From Solimonas sp036405815 (lineage in GTDB: Bacteria > Pseudomonadota > Gammaproteobacteria > Nevskiales > Nevskiaceae): a stretch of 64,000 nt of DNA. Made by a program: the position numbers and the translations under genes. Numbering within the stretch: the stretch's first letter is position 1; each line of letters opens with the position of its first letter. Location of the stretch: NCBI GenBank assembly GCA_036405815.1, contig DASWWX010000053.1:173886-237885 (forward strand), in the 5' to 3' direction. The notes under the pieces were generated by a model, which was not told where the DNA came from, searched no databases, and saw only the letters and a program-made list of their open reading frames with translations. Of this stretch, positions 38,096-46,528 are shown piece by piece.

Positions 38096-39527
38096 CCGGC
38101 GCACGACCTGACGCGCGCCGACGCTGCCTGGGTGCGAACCGCCCAAAGGCCATCGCCCCACGATACCGGCGCAGCGCAGCGCCGATCACGAGCAGCCACG
38201 CGGCGAACGCACCGCCCGCGCTGCGCTCGGCGCTGCCGCTCAAAGGCGGCGTCGTCCCGGTATCCGTCTCGCCATCGTCCGTCGCAACCGGTGGCAGGGC
38301 ACCGCCGTAGATCGTGCGGATGCCGGCCTGATCGTCCTCGCTGAGTGTGGCCCCGCGACCATCGGCATGAATCGTCGGGCGCATCAGCGCGTTGTTCTCC
38401 AGCGTGCCCAGCGCGCACAGCGACAGCAGCCCGTCGCCGCAGGAATGATCCAGGCCGAGCAGATGGCCGATCTCGTGCGCGAGCATCTCCTCGGCATTGC
38501 GCTCGCCGCGCGCATTGAGCAAACAGCTGATGCCGTCCTGCACCACGATGTCGCCCTCGACGATGACGCGGTACAGCGAGCCTTGATGAAGTTGCGAGCC
38601 CTGGCTGCGCCAGTGCGCAAACGCCCCGACGCCACCTTTGATGCAGTCGAAGCTGCCGGGAATCTCCTCATACGGATCGTTGAACAGCACCATCGACACA
38701 CCATCGTCGTTGGCCAAGCCACCCGGCGCGGTGCTGGCGCCGCCGTATTGCAAGGCGACATAGCTCTGCGGATCGTCGTTCCAGGCGCCGATCGCGCGCG
38801 TCAGTTCGGTGAAGCCCCCGCCGCGCACCCCGTCCTGGCCCACGGCACTGGCGTAGATGCTCACCGGCCGCCGCGTGTCGAACTCGAACCAGCGGCCCTT
38901 GGGGTTGGTCAGCAGGAACTTGCCCTCGCGATAGCTCGACTGGTCCGACCAGTAGTGGTCGTCGCCATCGCGATCCTCGATGCGCTCGGCCAGCCACGCC
39001 TGGAAGCGCTCGGCATCGCGGAACGGCCGCCGCGGCGCACGCGGGTCGATCGTCGGGTCGCCGTCATCCGGCACATTGCGAATCAACACCGGATGCCCGC
39101 TATCGGTATCGCGATAGCGGAACGCGCCCATCACCCACTGCAGTACGCGATAGGTCCCGTCATCCTGTCGCGTCAGGAACAGCAGCAGGCGCTCATCGGT
39201 CTGAAAGCGCGGGAAGCCCGACACCACCAGCGCGCCGTTGACCGAAGGGTCGAGCGCGCCGGGCACGCGCACCACGAGCAGATCATCGTCATCGCGACCC
39301 TTGAGATCGCGAATCACCGACAGCACGTATTCGGTTTCGTCCCGCGGGCGCTCGGCAGACGGACGCGCCTCCAGCACTTCCGCCATCACGATGCGATCCG
39401 CATCCGCCAGCAGCGTCTCATCGCGCATCGGCACCAGCACCATCGTCCACGCCGCCGGGCTGGTCAGCAGAAGGCCCACCGACAACAGCGCCGTCATGGC
39501 GCTCCGCGCCTTGTTCCAGGGTTTCAC
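38055..39527 (-). CDS. exported zinc metalloprotease with C-terminal membrane tail
   Basis: This 490-residue predicted metalloprotease starts at GTG 39527 behind a perfect AGGAG. It begins with a signal peptide (about 8-28). The zinc motif HEIGHLLGLDH (His351, Glu352, His355, His361) fits the metzincin HExxHxxGxxH pattern, followed by an ALMRPT turn with Met. A Thr/Pro/Asp-rich spacer leads to AGGAFAAWLLVIGAALRRYR (about 437-456), resembling GlyGly-CTERM sorting tails with a helix then arginines. The frame then continues for about 34 more basic residues, which is unusual for such tails. The C-terminus overlaps the convergent YhhQ gene by 41 bp. Confidence 0.75.
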   Translation of the reverse strand: MKPWNKARSAMTALLSVGLLLTSPAAWTMVLVPMRDETLLADADRIVMAEVLEARPSAERPRDETEYVLSVIRDLKGRDDDDLLVVRVPGALDPSVNGALVVSGFPRFQTDERLLLFLTRQDDGTYRVLQWVMGAFRYRDTDSGHPVLIRNVPDDGDPTIDPRAPRRPFRDAERFQAWLAERIEDRDGDDHYWSDQSSYREGKFLLTNPKGRWFEFDTRRPVSIYASAVGQDGVRGGGFTELTRAIGAWNDDPQSYVALQYGGASTAPGGLANDDGVSMVLFNDPYEEIPGSFDCIKGGVGAFAHWRSQGSQLHQGSLYRVIVEGDIVVQDGISCLLNARGERNAEEMLAHEIGHLLGLDHSCGDGLLSLCALGTLENNALMRPTIHADGRGATLSEDDQAGIRTIYGGALPPVATDDGETDTGTTPPLSGSAERSAGGAFAAWLLVIGAALRRYRGAMAFGRFAPRQRRRASGRAPVTRRACAASGPRP

Positions 39528-39762
39528 CGCTGCCACTCCTCGTCGCGACCGTTCGCGGAGACCCCACCGTAGCCAGGCCGGCGGGTGGCTCGCCCGGACA
39601 GGCACCTGAGCGTGTGCGCGCAGCCGCCGAGCGGCGGCGACGTCGGGGAATCCTCTACACGCGCGGCGATCCTCCACAGCCGGCTGCGCTTGGTCCATCA
39701 TGGCGCCCGGCCGTGTGCTCGAGCCGCGCACGGAACGCCCCGCGCCAGCATTCGACACTGCA

Positions 39763-40359
39763 ATGACGGTTACCGACGAAATCCCGATCTTCCCGCTCAG
39801 CAGCCCCCTGTATCCGGACGGCCGGCTGGCGCTGCGCATCTTCGAGCAGCGTTACGTGGACATGACCAAGGCCTGCATCGCCGACGAGGCGCCGTTCGGC
39901 GTCGCGCTCATCAAGGGCGGATTCGAAGTGGGCCAACCGGCGATTCCGCATGCCATCGGCTGCAGCGCCCGCATCGTCGAGTGGGAGGTGCCGAGTCCGG
40001 GCCTGTTCCGCCTGGAGACGCGCGGCGAGCGCCGCTTCCGCCTGCTCGACCGGCGCACCCGCGGCGACGGCCTGATCCTGGGGCGCGTCGAATGGCTGGA
40101 CCCGCTGCCACCGCTACCGGTGCCGTCAAAGCACGAACCGCTCGCCCTGCTGCTGCGCCGCCTGATCGACGAGATCGGCGCCGAACACTTTCCCGCGCCG
40201 CGCCAGCTCAACGACGCCGCCTGGGTCGCCTACCGGCTCGCCGAAGTGCTGCCGGTTACGCCTGAACGCAAGCAGGCCCTGCTGGAACTCGACGACCCGG
40301 CGTTGATGCTGGCGCAGGTCGAACGGCTGATCGCCGACCTGCAGGACGAGGGCAGCTGA
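39763..40359 (+). CDS. LON substrate-binding-domain protein
   Basis: This 198-residue cytoplasmic protein consists only of a Lon N-terminal (LAN/PUA-like) domain, with no ATPase or protease part. It begins IPIFPLSSPLYPDGRLALRIFEQRYVDM, the family signature, and ends in a helical bundle (about 130-195). Free-standing Lon-N proteins are common in proteobacteria and in cereblon-like proteins; their role is not known. ATG 39763 is chosen because the signature starts six residues later. It is convergent with the DUF4256 gene. Confidence 0.88.
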   Translation: MTVTDEIPIFPLSSPLYPDGRLALRIFEQRYVDMTKACIADEAPFGVALIKGGFEVGQPAIPHAIGCSARIVEWEVPSPGLFRLETRGERRFRLLDRRTRGDGLILGRVEWLDPLPPLPVPSKHEPLALLLRRLIDEIGAEHFPAPRQLNDAAWVAYRLAEVLPVTPERKQALLELDDPALMLAQVERLIADLQDEGS

Positions 40360-40408
40360 AGCACTCGCGCGTGAACCACGCCATGAAAGGCGAGCGTCAC
40401 CTCAAACC

Positions 40409-40433
40409 CCGCCGCCGGTCGCTGGGGCGGCGG
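40409..40433. terminator. GC hairpin between convergent genes
   Basis: CCGCCGCC (40409-40416) pairs with GGCGGCGG (40426-40433) over a 9-nt loop. It lies between the LON-domain and DUF4256 genes. There is no T-run, so termination is only a guess. Confidence 0.3.
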
Positions 40434-40438
40434 AGAGA

Positions 40439-40984
40439 TCAAACACGCAGCAACCCACGAAAGCCGCGCACCGCGTAATAGGATTGCGCGCCGTTGTGAT
40501 AGACGAACACCTGGTCGTAGCGCCGGTCGCAGAACAGTGCGCCGCCGAGCTTGCGAATCGCCGGTGGCGTCTGAATCCAGCTCGACGTTTTGGTGTCGAA
40601 CGCGCCGAGCGTCTGCAGTGCTCGGTACTGCGCTTCCGTCAGCAGCTCAATGCCCATGGCTAAGGCCATCTCCACCGCGCTGGCCTTGGGCTTGTGCTCT
40701 TTGCGCGCGTCCAGCGCCTCGCGGTCGTAGCAGGTGCTGCGGCGCCCGGCTGGCGTCTCCGCCGAGCAATCGCAGAACGTGACCTGTCCCGTGGCTTTAT
40801 CGAGGCCGATCACATCGGGCTCGCCGCCGCTGGCTTCCATCGCCTGCAAGGCGCGCAGCGCCTCGGGGTTGGCGTCGAGCCGAGCCAGCACCGCGCTCCA
40901 GGCGATGCCCTTGTGGCGCTGCGGGTACTGATCGAATCGCGTCTTCAAAGCATCCAGCAAGGCACCGCGGTCATGGGCTTTCAT
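40439..40984 (-). CDS. DUF4256 protein
   Basis: This 181-residue cytoplasmic protein matches the DUF4256 family. Family features are FDQYPQRHKGIAWSAV at the start, GEPDVIGLD, the Cys-containing FCDCSAETPAGRRSTCYD block (about 70-87) and the ending DQVFVYHNGAQSYYAVRGFRG. The function is unknown. It lies about 55 bp downstream of a similarly small leftward gene at 41039-41401, and the two may form one transcript. Confidence 0.85.
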   Translation of the reverse strand: MKAHDRGALLDALKTRFDQYPQRHKGIAWSAVLARLDANPEALRALQAMEASGGEPDVIGLDKATGQVTFCDCSAETPAGRRSTCYDREALDARKEHKPKASAVEMALAMGIELLTEAQYRALQTLGAFDTKTSSWIQTPPAIRKLGGALFCDRRYDQVFVYHNGAQSYYAVRGFRGLLRV

Positions 40985-41038
40985 GGGTTGCGATTGGCCT
41001 CCGCGTTTATCGAAGCTTATCGAGCGCCGAGTGCATAG

Positions 41039-41401
41039 CTACGAGACAAAACCCTGTGCCTGGTAGCTGGTGAAGCCTGCGCGGGTCAGCACCGCCAGCT
41101 CCTTGAACAGCGCCGGCTCCACGGCCGAGAAATTGAAGCAGGACTTGCCCTGCATCCGCGCCTTCAGTTCGGGCGAGATGGCTTCCAGCAGTTCCGGCTT
41201 CAGATACACCGGCATCAGATGGAAACTGACGTAAGCCTTCTTGCGCTGCACGGCACCGAAGAACAGGGGCTTCTTGTTCTTCTGCAGATGCGCGGTATCG
41301 ACATACAGCTCCTGATCGTCATCGCGCGTCGCGACCAATTTGGCGGCATACGGCGCCATCACCTTGCGAAGCTCGGAGAAGACGGGGCTCAGGTCGGGCA
41401 T
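41039..41401 (-). CDS. conserved small protein of unknown function (DUF1801-like)
   Basis: This 120-residue protein has no signal peptide. It shows the pattern FFGAVQRKKAYVSFHLMPVY and the ending MQGKSCFNFSAVEP...FKELAVLTRAGF. This recalls the small alpha/beta DUF1801/YdhG-type proteins, but I am not certain of the family. Codon use is like that of its neighbours. It precedes the DUF4256 gene by about 55 bp. No function is suggested by context. Confidence 0.65.
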   Translation of the reverse strand: MPDLSPVFSELRKVMAPYAAKLVATRDDDQELYVDTAHLQKNKKPLFFGAVQRKKAYVSFHLMPVYLKPELLEAISPELKARMQGKSCFNFSAVEPALFKELAVLTRAGFTSYQAQGFVS

Positions 41402-41504
41402 GCGCTGACTCCAGGGGCGGCGTTCTGAGAAGAACCGGGTTGGGAAGGGAGGTGGCTGTCAGACGCAGAGCGTTTGGCTAAGCGGCATCGGAGGGGATGA
41501 ACGG

Positions 41505-41837
41505 TTACGGCGACGACTGGCCGGGATGGGTCGCGCCAGATAGGAAGGCGCGAACAATAGGCGCAACGGTGGCGGGCGTGATGCCACGCCGTTTGCAGTA
41601 GGGAGACTCAAGCCAGGCAGCCAGGTCCCTCGCACCCTTACTGGCGTTGCAGCCAATACAACAGAGCGCAATGTTCTCGCGCGTAACGATCCGCATGTCG
41701 TTGATGATGTGCTCCCAGCTTTGACGAGAGCGGCGAGGGCCACCAAGCGATGCAAATGGGGTCCTGCAGTAGACGCAATCCGTGTCGCGTGCAGTGACTG
41801 CATCCTCCAACCACTTTGGAATGTTCCAACGGTTCAC
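41505..41837 (-). CDS. HNH endonuclease-type protein
   Basis: This 110-residue small nuclease candidate starts at GTG 41837. It has the HNH fold elements: a zinc pair CVYC near residue 21, WEHIIND (HNH histidine and Asn/Asp) near 41-47, IVTRENIALCCIGCNASKG near 50-68 with a second CxxC and the terminal Asn/Lys. A closing helix LAAWLESPYC follows. Such free-standing HNH proteins occur in phages, restriction loci and islands. No partner methylase, terminase or integrase is nearby. It lies in the accessory patch and has a weak ribosome-binding site, so the start is uncertain. Confidence 0.75.
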   Translation of the reverse strand: MNRWNIPKWLEDAVTARDTDCVYCRTPFASLGGPRRSRQSWEHIINDMRIVTRENIALCCIGCNASKGARDLAAWLESPYCKRRGITPATVAPIVRAFLSGATHPGQSSP

Positions 41838-41882
41838 TCGTTACAAACCACCTTCTTCGTGGTCACTTCCAATGCCCCAACT

Positions 41883-41923
41883 CAGCCGAGGCCTGCCGAG
41901 CGAAGCGAGGATGGCCTCGGCTG
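41883..41923. repeat. REP-like inverted repeat
   Basis: CAGCCGAGGCC (41883-41893) and GGCCTCGGCTG (41913-41923) are perfect 11-bp arms around a 19-nt loop containing GAGCGAAGCGAGG. It lies between two small leftward accessory genes. The shape is that of a repetitive extragenic palindrome. Only one copy was noticed in the window. Confidence 0.5.
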
Positions 41924-41940
41924 GAGCGCCCGGCTGGAAC

Positions 41941-42393
41941 TCAACTTGCCCATACGCCGACAATGCTGAAAGTGGAGACAAGGATGACAAGGTAGAAATA
42001 GAAACTCCACCCTTGCCATCTGGTACCGAGACGTACATCAACGTCAGTGAACCACTCTGGCGGCGGCGAGAATTGCTTTTCAATCTCTGTCATGTTGGCT
42101 TTCTGAAACTGCACCTGAAGCTTTCTATGCGCCAGATACGTTTTGTGGTTCTTTTGCAGCAAATAGAACGCCCATGCGAGGAGGACGAGAACTGCCGACG
42201 TGATAGTTGTTTTGGCCCAGCAGGGCACAGCGATCGGATTTGAAGCGCGCCCTCCAAGAGCAAAAATCGTAGTGACTACGCCAGCGTTGATGGCGACGTA
42301 GAAGGCAAGGATCTTGGTTGGCCATGAGCGCGATTGCTCGACCTCAATCTTGGCCTGCTCCAGCACGTACTTCTCGACGTCACTCATCGGCAT
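41941..42393 (-). CDS. orphan three-helix membrane protein
   Basis: I do not recognise this 150-residue protein. It has a charged N-terminal helix (DVEKYVLEQAKIEVEQ) and three membrane helices at about 27-47 (KILAFYVAINAGVVTTIFAL), 61-80 and 124-146. A cytoplasmic loop between the last two is rich in Lys and Gln. The base composition here is near 50% GC, clearly lower than the flanks, which suggests acquired DNA. ATG 42393 is chosen, with 42387 or TTG 42408 possible. Small helical membrane proteins next to nucleases are often effectors or immunity proteins in islands, but nothing specific supports that here. The 200 bp upstream hold no other clear gene. Confidence 0.6.
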   Translation of the reverse strand: MPMSDVEKYVLEQAKIEVEQSRSWPTKILAFYVAINAGVVTTIFALGGRASNPIAVPCWAKTTITSAVLVLLAWAFYLLQKNHKTYLAHRKLQVQFQKANMTEIEKQFSPPPEWFTDVDVRLGTRWQGWSFYFYLVILVSTFSIVGVWAS

Positions 42394-42601
42394 GCTCTTG
42401 AGCCCCAACTAGATTTATCACGCATCCCCGAAAGCTGGCTTAGCGGCCATGAATCCACCACTGCCCATTCGGACAAGGACTTATGAGCGCATTCTGGATT
42501 TATGCCGCATCAATTATCCCGGAGGAGAAGGCCCCGGATGACCGGCGAAACGGCTCTGGCTTCCGGGAGGCCCGACGGCTATTACCGCGAAGGTTTCGCG
42601 C

Positions 42602-43447
42602 CTAGCCACGCGCCGTCATCTGCGCGCTCAGCGCCCACAACCGCTTCGCCGCCGCATCGTCTTTCGCCCAGGGCTTGGGCTCGATGGGTTTGCGGTCGTA
42701 GTAGTACTGGCCGCTGATGGTGGCGGCTTCCGGCGCGGAGGCGAGGTGGATCGCGGCGGTGGCGCCTTTTTCGGGGCTGCGGAAGAACGATTTGAGCAGC
42801 GTCATCACGATCTTGCCGAGCGCGCCGTTCTGCGTGGCCAGGCCGGTGCCGACGGCGCCGGGGTGCAGGCAGTTGGCGGTGACGCCGGTGCCGTGCAGCT
42901 GGCGCGCGAGTTCGCGCGTCCACAGGAGGTTGCAGAGCTTGGATTGGCCGTAGACGGTGAAGGTCTTGTACGGCGTGCGCTCGTATTGCAGATCGTCCCA
43001 GTTCAGGCCGCGCACGAAGGCGTGGGCGCCGGAGGCGACGCTGACGATGCGGGCGGGTGCACTGTCGATCAGGCGCTGACGCAGGCGTTCGGTCAGCAGG
43101 AAGTAGCCGAGGTGATTGACCGCGAACATTTCCTCGTAGCCATCTTCGGTCACGCGCCGCTGCGTGTTGACGATGCCGGCGTTGTTGACCAGCACGTGCA
43201 GCGGTTTGCCGGTGGCGAGGAACTGATCCGCTACGCGGTGAATGTCCGCTTGCCTGGCCAGATCGCCGACCAGCAGGTGCACGGCGGCGTTGCCGGTCTC
43301 GCGCACGAGCGCGGCGCGCACAGCCTCGCCCTTGTCGCGATTGCGGCAGAGCAGGAAGACCTCGGCGCCGCGCGCGGCCAGCGCCTGCGCGGTGGCGCGA
43401 CCGATGCCACTGCTGGCACCGGTCACCAGGCACACGCGGCCGCGCAT
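42602..43447 (-). CDS. short-chain dehydrogenase/reductase (retinol-dehydrogenase-like)
   Basis: This is a 281-residue NAD(P)-dependent oxidoreductase of the classical SDR family. The nucleotide loop TGASSGIG lies at 9-16 and NNAG near 88-91. The catalytic Ser lies in SVASGAHAF near 137, and the Tyr/Lys pair in YGQSK near 165-169. The sequence FLLTERLRQRL and the C-terminal YYYDRKP are like the RDH11-14 group, which oxidise or reduce hydrophobic alcohols and aldehydes. It starts 40 bp after the PQQ alcohol dehydrogenase gene on the same strand, so it may act in the same alcohol/aldehyde pathway. Confidence 0.88.
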   Translation of the reverse strand: MRGRVCLVTGASSGIGRATAQALAARGAEVFLLCRNRDKGEAVRAALVRETGNAAVHLLVGDLARQADIHRVADQFLATGKPLHVLVNNAGIVNTQRRVTEDGYEEMFAVNHLGYFLLTERLRQRLIDSAPARIVSVASGAHAFVRGLNWDDLQYERTPYKTFTVYGQSKLCNLLWTRELARQLHGTGVTANCLHPGAVGTGLATQNGALGKIVMTLLKSFFRSPEKGATAAIHLASAPEAATISGQYYYDRKPIEPKPWAKDDAAAKRLWALSAQMTARG

Positions 43448-43487
43448 CAGGCCTGCCTCATGGGCGCTAACGTCCGTGGCGCGGGCG

Positions 43488-45626
43488 TCAGTCGAGCCAG
43501 CCCCACTCCATCAGCTTCATCTGGATCATCAGCACGATGAAGCCGAACGCTTGCTTGATCTGATCCCAGGCGCTGGGTTCGTAGCGGGCGCGCTCGCGGA
43601 GGTAGTGGCGCAGCGCTTCGAGGTCGGCGTCGGTGAATTCCGCGAACTTGGGCATGCCGCGGCCTTCGAGCGCGCCGCCCTGGACGATGGCCTTGAACGC
43701 TTCCGGCGACAGCGGAACCGGCGAGGCGCGAAGGTCCGGCGCGTAGCCGCCGGCGACCGCCGCGGTGCCGTGGCAGATCACGCAGCTCGTGTAGACGTGC
43801 TTGCCCTTCTCGACCAGCGCGGGATCGAGCACGAACTCCGGTGCCTTGATCGGTTCGACCTTGGCCAGCGGCGCCGGTGAAGGCGGCAGCGTGGCGTTGG
43901 CGTCGAGCGCGAAGGTGAGCAGGCGGCGCGGATATTCGCGACCGACCCAGCCGTGCTGCGCGGACAGCGAACCGAGCAGCGACGGCGCGCCGCCCCAGCC
44001 GGCGAGCACCGAGACGTACTGCTTGCCGTCGATCTCATACGTCAGCGGCGGCGCCTGCGTGCCGACGCCCATCTGGTAGGTCCACAGTTCCTTGCCGCTG
44101 ACCGCATCGGTGGCGACGAAGGTGCCGTCGGCGCGGCCCTGGAACACCAGACCGCCCTTGGTGGCGATGACGCCGCCGGCGGTGGCGCCCGGCGTCTTGT
44201 TGCGCCAGACCTCTTTCTGCGTGAGCGGGTTCCAGGCCAGCAGCGAGGTGGAACCGGCGCTCTTGGGAATGTCGTCGAAGAAGCCCTTGAGCCCCAGCAC
44301 GTCTTCCTTCTTCATCTGCCAGGTGTCGGCCTTGCGGCCTTCGCCGTCGTAGAAGCCGGCCATCTCGCGCGCCGGAATGTAGACGTAGCCGGTATCCGGG
44401 CTGTAGGCCATCGGTTGCCAGTTATGCGCACCGCCGGAGCCGGGGAAGGTCAGTGCCGGGCGGTTTTCGTAGCGCGCGCCGTTGACCTCAACCGGCCGGC
44501 CGGTGGCCAGATCGACATGCGAGGCCCAGGTGACCTTGGCGATCTTCTCGGCGGAGACGAGCTTGCCGTTCTCGCGGTCGAGCACGTAGAAGAAACCGTT
44601 CTTCGGCGCGTGGTACAGCAGCTTGCGCGGCTTGCCGTCGATCTCGGCCGTGGCCGTGATCATGTCCATCGTCGAGTTGAAGTCCCAGGTCTCGTTCGGC
44701 GTGGTCTGGTAGTGCCAGACGTATTCGCCGGTGTCGGCATCGAGCGCCACCACCGAGCACAGGTAGAGGTTGTCGCCGCCACCGGGGTTGCGCAGCTGCG
44801 CGTTCCACGGCGAGCCGTTGCCGGTGCCGAGGTAGATGCGGTTGAACTCGGGGTCGTAGGTCATCGCGTTCCAGACCGTGCCGCCGCCGCCGAACTTCCA
44901 CCACTCGCCGCTCCAGGTCTTGGCGGCTTTCTCCATCGCCTCGTTCTCGAAGCCGTCCGCCGGGTTGCCGGGCACGACCCACCAGCGCCACAGCTGCTTG
45001 CCGGTCTCGGCGTCGTAGGTGGTGACGTAGCCGCGCACCTGGCCGAAGTCGGCGCCGCCATGGCCGATGATGATCTTGCCGTTGAAGATGCGCGGCGCGC
45101 CGGTGATGTAGCGGTTGTCGCCCGGCTCGGTGGTCATCGTCTCCCACACCAGCTGGCCGGTCTTGGCGTCGAGCGCGAACAGCCGGCCGTCCTGCACGCC
45201 GGCGTAGACCTTGCCGTTCCAGAACGCGAGGCCACGGCTGCCCCAGGCGTAACGCATCTTCAGGGAGTCGACCTTGGGGTCGTACTTCCACAGCACCTGG
45301 CCGCTGCGCGCGTCGATGGCGTAGACGATGCTGTAGCCGACCGCGGTGTAGATCACCCCGTCCACCGCCACCGGCTGGCTGGAAACGTTCCAGACGTCCG
45401 ACAGCTCCGTGGACCAGGCCAGGCCGAGCTGGGAGACGTTCTTCGTGTTGATCTGGTCGAGCGGGCTGAAACGCTGCTCGCTGAAGCTGCGGCCCCAGGC
45501 CGGCCAGTCGCGTCCGTCGGCCGTGTCCATCAGCGCCGTCTGATCGACGGTGGCGACGACCGGCGCGGTCGCGCCGAGGAAAGCTGCAGCCAGGAGGGCC
45601 GGCAGCTTGCGGATGATTGGCTTCAT
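43488..45626 (-). CDS. PQQ- and heme-dependent alcohol dehydrogenase (quinohemoprotein)
   Basis: This is a 712-residue periplasmic type II quinohemoprotein dehydrogenase. ATG 45626 gives a signal peptide ending near ATAPVVA. Residues about 30-580 form the eight-bladed beta-propeller with repeated W-docking motifs (DAKTGQLVWE, DAETGKQLW, DADTGEYVWHY) and the catalytic WDFNST. A cytochrome c domain follows with heme site CVICH at 615-619 and a probable axial Met in RGMPKF. The vicinal Cys-Cys over PQQ in many homologues is absent; that site reads RYAWGSRGLAFW. The C-terminus has an extra hydrophobic tail (AFGFIVLMIQMKLMEWGWL). Electrons probably go to a cytochrome oxidase. The substrate is unknown. 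Confidence 0.9.
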   Translation of the reverse strand: MKPIIRKLPALLAAAFLGATAPVVATVDQTALMDTADGRDWPAWGRSFSEQRFSPLDQINTKNVSQLGLAWSTELSDVWNVSSQPVAVDGVIYTAVGYSIVYAIDARSGQVLWKYDPKVDSLKMRYAWGSRGLAFWNGKVYAGVQDGRLFALDAKTGQLVWETMTTEPGDNRYITGAPRIFNGKIIIGHGGADFGQVRGYVTTYDAETGKQLWRWWVVPGNPADGFENEAMEKAAKTWSGEWWKFGGGGTVWNAMTYDPEFNRIYLGTGNGSPWNAQLRNPGGGDNLYLCSVVALDADTGEYVWHYQTTPNETWDFNSTMDMITATAEIDGKPRKLLYHAPKNGFFYVLDRENGKLVSAEKIAKVTWASHVDLATGRPVEVNGARYENRPALTFPGSGGAHNWQPMAYSPDTGYVYIPAREMAGFYDGEGRKADTWQMKKEDVLGLKGFFDDIPKSAGSTSLLAWNPLTQKEVWRNKTPGATAGGVIATKGGLVFQGRADGTFVATDAVSGKELWTYQMGVGTQAPPLTYEIDGKQYVSVLAGWGGAPSLLGSLSAQHGWVGREYPRRLLTFALDANATLPPSPAPLAKVEPIKAPEFVLDPALVEKGKHVYTSCVICHGTAAVAGGYAPDLRASPVPLSPEAFKAIVQGGALEGRGMPKFAEFTDADLEALRHYLRERARYEPSAWDQIKQAFGFIVLMIQMKLMEWGWLD

Positions 45627-45757
45627 GAACACTCCCCATGCGCCCGAGATGGGCGCCTTCGCGCCCGCATTGTGGCCGCAGGGCCGCGCCTCACCTTCGG
45701 CCGAATGCAGTAGGGCGGGAATCCAGTGACGGCAATAGCGTGCGCGCCCGCTGCCGC

Positions 45758-46408
45758 TCAATCCCGGCGGCGCGCCGCGCCGATGCGCGTGTAGCCGACC
45801 GGCTTGGGCGTCCACGGCATGTAGCCTTCGAAGCGCAGTTCGACATCGAAGCCGGCCTCGCGCAGGTCGCGGTCCACGCGCCGGTTCAGATGACAGCCGC
45901 CGGCCAGCCGCGCCCACAGCGGATCGAGCCGGTCCTGCCAGCGGCAGACGGCGGCGTCGCAGGAGGCCCCGTGTTCGCAGAACAGCACCTGCCCGCCGGG
46001 CTTGAGCACGCGCCGCAGTTCGGCCATCGCCGACGGCACGTCGGGCAGCGTGCAGGCGGTGTAGGTCAGCACCGCGCAGTCGGCACTCGCGGTCTCCAGC
46101 GGGATCGATTCGGCACCGGCCGCGATCAGCTCCACCGGGATCGGGCAGGCGGCGATGGCGCGTGCGGCCGGCGCGGTCATCTCGAGGACCGGATCGACAC
46201 CCCAGATGCGTTCGACGCGCGCGGGGTCGTACAGCGGCAGGTTGTGGCCGGGGCCGATGCCGATCTCCACCACGCGGCCCTGCGCCTCCGGCACGATGCG
46301 GCTGCGGAAGCGCCGCACGCCCTTCATGCCGCACAGCCCGCCGACCAGGCGCGGCATGACGTGGCGGTCGTACCAGCCGGGCGTTGCTTCAGGGTTGCGG
46401 TCTTGCAT
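45758..46408 (-). CDS. class I SAM-dependent methyltransferase
   Basis: This is a 216-residue methyltransferase of the UbiE/METTL7-like group. Motif I reads VVEIGIGPGHNLPLY near residue 45-60, the acidic residue binding SAM is in WGVDP, and the later LTYTACTLPD and ELRRVLKPGGQVLFCEHG are typical of class I enzymes. The cysteine pairs after this (CDAAVCRWQD) and GGCHLNRR recall METTL7-type thiol methyltransferases, but the substrate is unknown. It lies upstream of the PQQ dehydrogenase with a 131-bp gap and is divergent from the DUF457 gene. Confidence 0.88.
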   Translation of the reverse strand: MQDRNPEATPGWYDRHVMPRLVGGLCGMKGVRRFRSRIVPEAQGRVVEIGIGPGHNLPLYDPARVERIWGVDPVLEMTAPAARAIAACPIPVELIAAGAESIPLETASADCAVLTYTACTLPDVPSAMAELRRVLKPGGQVLFCEHGASCDAAVCRWQDRLDPLWARLAGGCHLNRRVDRDLREAGFDVELRFEGYMPWTPKPVGYTRIGAARRRD

Positions 46409-46528
46409 GCGGGCGCTCGGCGGGGACTCAGGCAACGGGCGGGGTTCGGGAAAGCATGAGCGCGAGCTTAGTCGCAGGCCCGCCGCATTTCGACCGCGAC
46501 CGCGTTTGCCGCTAGGCTGCCGCCTCGT

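Noticed and set aside
42483..42605. 40-codon + strand frame starting MSAFWIYAASIIPEE
   Set aside because: There is no recognisable family and no good ribosome site. It may be a chance frame in the AT-richer gap.
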